The notes under the pieces are model-generated. The model saw only the letters and a list, made by a program, of their open reading frames with translations. It was not told the origin of the DNA and made no database searches. 7,384 bases of DNA, taken from assembly GCA_947446625.1 (NCBI GenBank), contig CANFIE010000197.1, forward strand, positions 1 through 7,384, in the 5' to 3' direction. Position numbers and translations under genes: made by a program. Source of the stretch: Acetobacteraceae bacterium (GTDB taxonomy: Bacteria; Pseudomonadota; Alphaproteobacteria; Acetobacterales; Acetobacteraceae). Shown here piece after piece: positions 5,418 to 7,384 of the stretch (within the stretch, counting starts at the first letter, position 1; each line of letters begins with the position of its first letter).

Positions 5418-6351
5418 GGTGAACCAGCTGGGGCTGTAAATGCGCCATGGCGCGGGGCTGGGTGGGGCGGTTCTGCCGCAGGTCGGCGGCGCCGGCGCTG
5501 ACCACGCGGCCGGTCTCGCGCGCCATCAGCTTGCGGTCCTGCATCTGCGCCGGGGCGAAGGGTTCATGCAGCAGCACCGTGGCGCGGGCGCCGCCATGGC
5601 GCAGCAACGCCCAGGCATGGCTGCCCAGTTCCATGTCGCCGAACCAGGCGAAGATGGCGCGGTTGCGGCGCAGGGCGGGCAGGCCGCCCACGCGGTCATA
5701 GACCAGCGAAATGGGCTGCACGGCGGCGGCGTCCTTCGCCACGCCCAGGAAGGCGCTGCGGAAGGGCAGCACGCGGGTGCCGTCGTTGCTGGTGCCCTCG
5801 GGGAAGAGGATGAGGTTGTCGCCGGCCTGCATGCGGGTTTTCATCGCATCGGCCTCCTTCCCCGTGGTGCCGCGGTTGCGGCTGACGAAGACGGTGCGGC
5901 CGACCCGGGCGATGATGTTGACCAGCGGGTAGCTGTCCACCTCGGCCTTGGCGATGAAGCAGCCTTCCACCACGCTGCCGAGCACCAGGATATCCAGCCA
6001 ACTGGCGTGGTTGGCGACGTAGAGCACCGGACCCTGGCGGCAGGGCTGGCCCAGTACCTGCACCTTCAGACCGATGATGCGGCAGAGGGTGGCGTGGTAG
6101 AAGCGGGCGAAGCGCACCTTGCCGCGCCCGGGCACCAGCAGAAGGGCGCCCTGCACCGGCACGGCCAGCAGGGTCCAGAGCAGGACCAGGGTAAGCCGGC
6201 GCACGGCGCGCAGCCGGCCGCCCATGGGGCGGTCTGCGAAGATGGTGTTGGCGCCCAACCCCACCCCACCGCCGGCGGTGCGTGGTGCCTTGTGCCGGCG
6301 CAGCCGGCGCGGGCGAGGGTCTTCCTGGGGGATGGACTGGGAGAGGCTCAT
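5410..6351 (-). CDS. Lysophospholipid acyltransferase (PlsC/1-acylglycerol-3-phosphate acyltransferase family)
   Basis: A protein of 313 residues that should transfer an acyl chain to a lysophospholipid at the inner membrane. The likeliest reaction is lysophosphatidate to phosphatidate. The catalytic HX4D motif is NHASWLD, with His115 and Asp120. The second signature, FPEGTSNDGTR, is at 183-193, and a conserved QPISLVYD strand is at 212-219. One hydrophobic helix (about 53-74) precedes the domain and probably anchors it. The first ~50 residues are rich in Arg and Pro and look disordered. The ATG at 6351 has no visible Shine-Dalgarno sequence. Upstream in-frame codons to 6444 encode nothing family-like, and an internal Met43 would cut close to the anchor. 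Sister enzymes such as the ornithine-lipid acyltransferase OlsA share these motifs, so the acceptor is not certain and I give no symbol. It precedes miaB by 165 nt and is transcribed divergently from the dehydrogenase-like gene. Confidence 0.92.
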   Translation of the reverse strand: MSLSQSIPQEDPRPRRLRRHKAPRTAGGGVGLGANTIFADRPMGGRLRAVRRLTLVLLWTLLAVPVQGALLLVPGRGKVRFARFYHATLCRIIGLKVQVLGQPCRQGPVLYVANHASWLDILVLGSVVEGCFIAKAEVDSYPLVNIIARVGRTVFVSRNRGTTGKEADAMKTRMQAGDNLILFPEGTSNDGTRVLPFRSAFLGVAKDAAAVQPISLVYDRVGGLPALRRNRAIFAWFGDMELGSHAWALLRHGGARATVLLHEPFAPAQMQDRKLMARETGRVVSAGAADLRQNRPTQPRAMAHLQPQLVHHA

Positions 6352-6380
6352 GGAGGGCCCCGGTACAGCGGGTTTGGCGA

Positions 6381-6398
6381 CAGGGCAATGACGCCCTG
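6381..6398. promoter_or_regulatory. Inverted repeat, possible operator
   Basis: CAGGGC (6381-6386) and GCCCTG (6393-6398) flank a 6-nt centre. An 18-bp dyad placed between divergent genes is a normal position for a regulator site, but no regulator gene is seen in the window to match it. Confidence 0.3.
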
Positions 6399-6453
6399 AT
6401 GAAGGCTTGCTGACAGGTTGACGGCAGCCGCCGGCTGCGGCCAAACCAGGGCG

Positions 6454-6468
6454 CTGGCCACAGGCCAG
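6454..6468 (+). other. Hairpin just upstream of the dehydrogenase-like gene's ribosome binding site
   Basis: CTGGCC (6454-6459) and GGCCAG (6463-6468) form a 6-bp stem with an ACA loop, ending 2 nt before the GAGGA site. In an mRNA leader it could influence ribosome access. Chance is also possible at this GC content. Confidence 0.3.
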
Positions 6469-6470
6469 AT

Positions 6471-6475
6471 GAGGA
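6471..6475 (+). promoter_or_regulatory. Ribosome binding site of the opine-dehydrogenase-like gene
   Basis: GAGGA sits 7 nt before the ATG at 6483. Two other nearby ATGs (6469 and 6475) are out of frame, so this site supports the start at 6483. Confidence 0.65.
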
Positions 6476-6482
6476 TGACGCT

Positions 6483-7384
6483 ATGCGCCTGACAATTCTG
6501 GGGGCCGGGCCTGCGGGCCTGGCGGCGGCGGCCCTGGCAGGGCGGCGCGGGCATGGCGTGACGCTGTGGTCTCCGCGTGGTGGCGGCACCCGGGGGATTC
6601 TGGACGCGGTGATGGCCGAGGGCCAGGTGCAGGGCCGGTTTCCGGTGCGGGTGGCCGCCGATTTGGGCCGCGCCCTGGGCGATGCCGAGGCCGTGCTGCT
6701 GGTGGTGCCAGGCCATGCCCAGGCCCAGGTGATGCGCCGGGTGGCCGCCGTGGTGCAGGGCGGGCCGGCCATTCTGGTGGCGCCCGCCACCTCGCTTTCG
6801 CCGTTGTTGCTGGACCGGCTGCTGGTTTCGCGCGGGATAAGGGTGGCGCTGGGGGCGCTGGCCACGCCGCCGGCCACGGCGCGCCGGCTGGGCGGAGACC
6901 GGGTTTGGGTGGGGGCTGTGCGCCAGCGGCTATGGCTGGGCGCGGTGCCGGCCGAGGCGACCAGCACCCTGCTGCCGCTGACCGAGGCGCTGTTTGGCAT
7001 TGCCACCGAGCCGCTGCCCGATGCGCTGGCCGCCGCGCTGGCCGACCTGATGCCGCTGATGCACGTGGCCCAGGCGCTGGCGCCGAGCGGGGCCAGCGAT
7101 ACCGCCGCGACCGGGCGGCTGCTGGCGGCGCTGGCGGCGGAGCGGGACAACCTGGCGGCGGCCTTTGGCCACCATTTGCCCAGCGCCGAGCAATTCGCCG
7201 CCGAGGGTGGTGGCATGCCGGCGCCGGAGCCGGAACGCGCCATGGCCGAGGCGCCGCATGCGCTGAGCTTTCTGCTGGCGCTGGGCCAGGTGGCGCGTGT
7301 GCCGATGCCAGCGGCCGCGGCGGCGCTGACCCTGCTGGAGGTGTTCAGCGGCAAGCGGCTGCGCGGCAATGCGGTGCTGGCCGA
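6483..7384 (+). CDS. Opine/octopine-dehydrogenase-like NAD(P)-dependent oxidoreductase (3' truncated)
   Basis: The frame is open from the ATG at 6483 to the window edge: 300 complete codons and no stop, so the C-terminus is missing. The N-terminus MRLTILGAGPAGLAAAALAG is a Rossmann nucleotide-binding fold with GxGxxG at residues 7-12. LLVVPGHAQAQ (about residues 72-82) matches the strand and helix after the cofactor site in the glycerol-3-phosphate/opine dehydrogenase superfamily. The middle section runs TPPATARRLGG, then a valine-rich strand and LGAVPA. This follows the opine-dehydrogenase pattern TLPYAxRxxG...aaLPA. His194 in LMPLMHVAQALAPSG sits where the family has its catalytic histidine (typically in NPxxHxxxxLxNAG), although the Asn is not conserved here. 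HALSFLLALGQVARVPMP resembles the family's C-terminal helix. Members join an amino acid and a 2-oxo acid reductively; the substrate here cannot be read from sequence. The assignment is by eye. Confidence 0.78.
   Translation, partial: MRLTILGAGPAGLAAAALAGRRGHGVTLWSPRGGGTRGILDAVMAEGQVQGRFPVRVAADLGRALGDAEAVLLVVPGHAQAQVMRRVAAVVQGGPAILVAPATSLSPLLLDRLLVSRGIRVALGALATPPATARRLGGDRVWVGAVRQRLWLGAVPAEATSTLLPLTEALFGIATEPLPDALAAALADLMPLMHVAQALAPSGASDTAATGRLLAALAAERDNLAAAFGHHLPSAEQFAAEGGGMPAPEPERAMAEAPHALSFLLALGQVARVPMPAAAAALTLLEVFSGKRLRGNAVLA

Larger units (their letters stand above)
6352..6482. promoter_or_regulatory. Divergent intergenic region with small inverted repeats
   Basis: These 131 nt separate two divergent start codons and must hold promoters for both genes. 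I see no convincing -35/-10 pair. A TTGACG at 6418-6423 on the plus strand has no good -10 partner 17 or 18 nt on. The region instead holds three short inverted repeats: 6381-6398, a 6-bp stem at 6424-6438, and 6454-6468. Confidence 0.45.

Noticed and set aside
3838..5439. A 533-codon plus-strand frame antisense to miaB
   Set aside because: The product is Gly/Ala/His-rich without domain signatures, while the opposite strand encodes a clear full-length MiaB.
5440..6399. A 319-codon plus-strand frame antisense to the acyltransferase
   Set aside because: It is low-complexity and mirrors the codon pattern of the acyltransferase, which has intact catalytic motifs.
5696..7369. A 557-codon minus-strand frame across the acyltransferase, the divergent gap and the dehydrogenase-like gene
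   Set aside because: It is Ser/Ala/Arg/Pro-rich with no family features, and it overlaps two well-supported genes in wrong frames.

Overview
The window is GC-rich DNA from a bacterial chromosome, with strong G/C preference at third codon positions. It most likely comes from an alphaproteobacterium, and Acetobacteraceae/Rhodospirillales is my best guess. That guess rests on base composition, the style of the proteins and the gene order; no rRNA or marker gene confirms it. I see no mobile element, CRISPR array, tRNA or rRNA.

Layout. (1) Positions 1-1356, plus strand: the tail of a truncated gene, then a 402-residue predicted secreted protein built from four tandem ~75-residue repeats, each with exactly two cysteines, and ending in ten consecutive prolines. 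I cannot assign it a function, and it is the least ordinary gene here. (2) Positions 1361-5244, minus strand: a compact cluster transcribed in the order miaB, ybeZ (phoH-like), ybeY, ybeX (corC-like). Every junction overlaps (TTGA, 17 nt, ATGA), so this is almost certainly one operon with translational coupling. (3) Positions 5245-5409: a 165-nt gap with a small hairpin and an 11-bp direct repeat. (4) Positions 5410-6351, minus strand: a membrane-anchored lysophospholipid (1-acylglycerol-3-phosphate type) acyltransferase. (5) Positions 6352-6482: a divergent intergenic region with small inverted repeats. (6) Positions 6483-7384, plus strand: an opine/octopine-dehydrogenase-like NAD(P)-dependent oxidoreductase cut by the window edge.

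How the genes fit together. MiaB methylthiolates tRNA A37, YbeY is the rRNA-maturation endonuclease, YbeZ is its PhoH-type ATPase partner, and YbeX is a cytosolic CBS/CorC protein. Together they form a conserved RNA-maturation and ribosome-quality module. In E. coli this module continues into lnt. Here lnt is not next; ybeX ends only 4 bp from the stop codon of the convergent repeat-protein gene. The acyltransferase belongs to membrane lipid synthesis and probably has its own promoter. The central cluster is conserved housekeeping. The novelty, if any, lies in the four-repeat secreted protein and its truncated upstream neighbour. I do not see clear evidence of a new multi-gene system.
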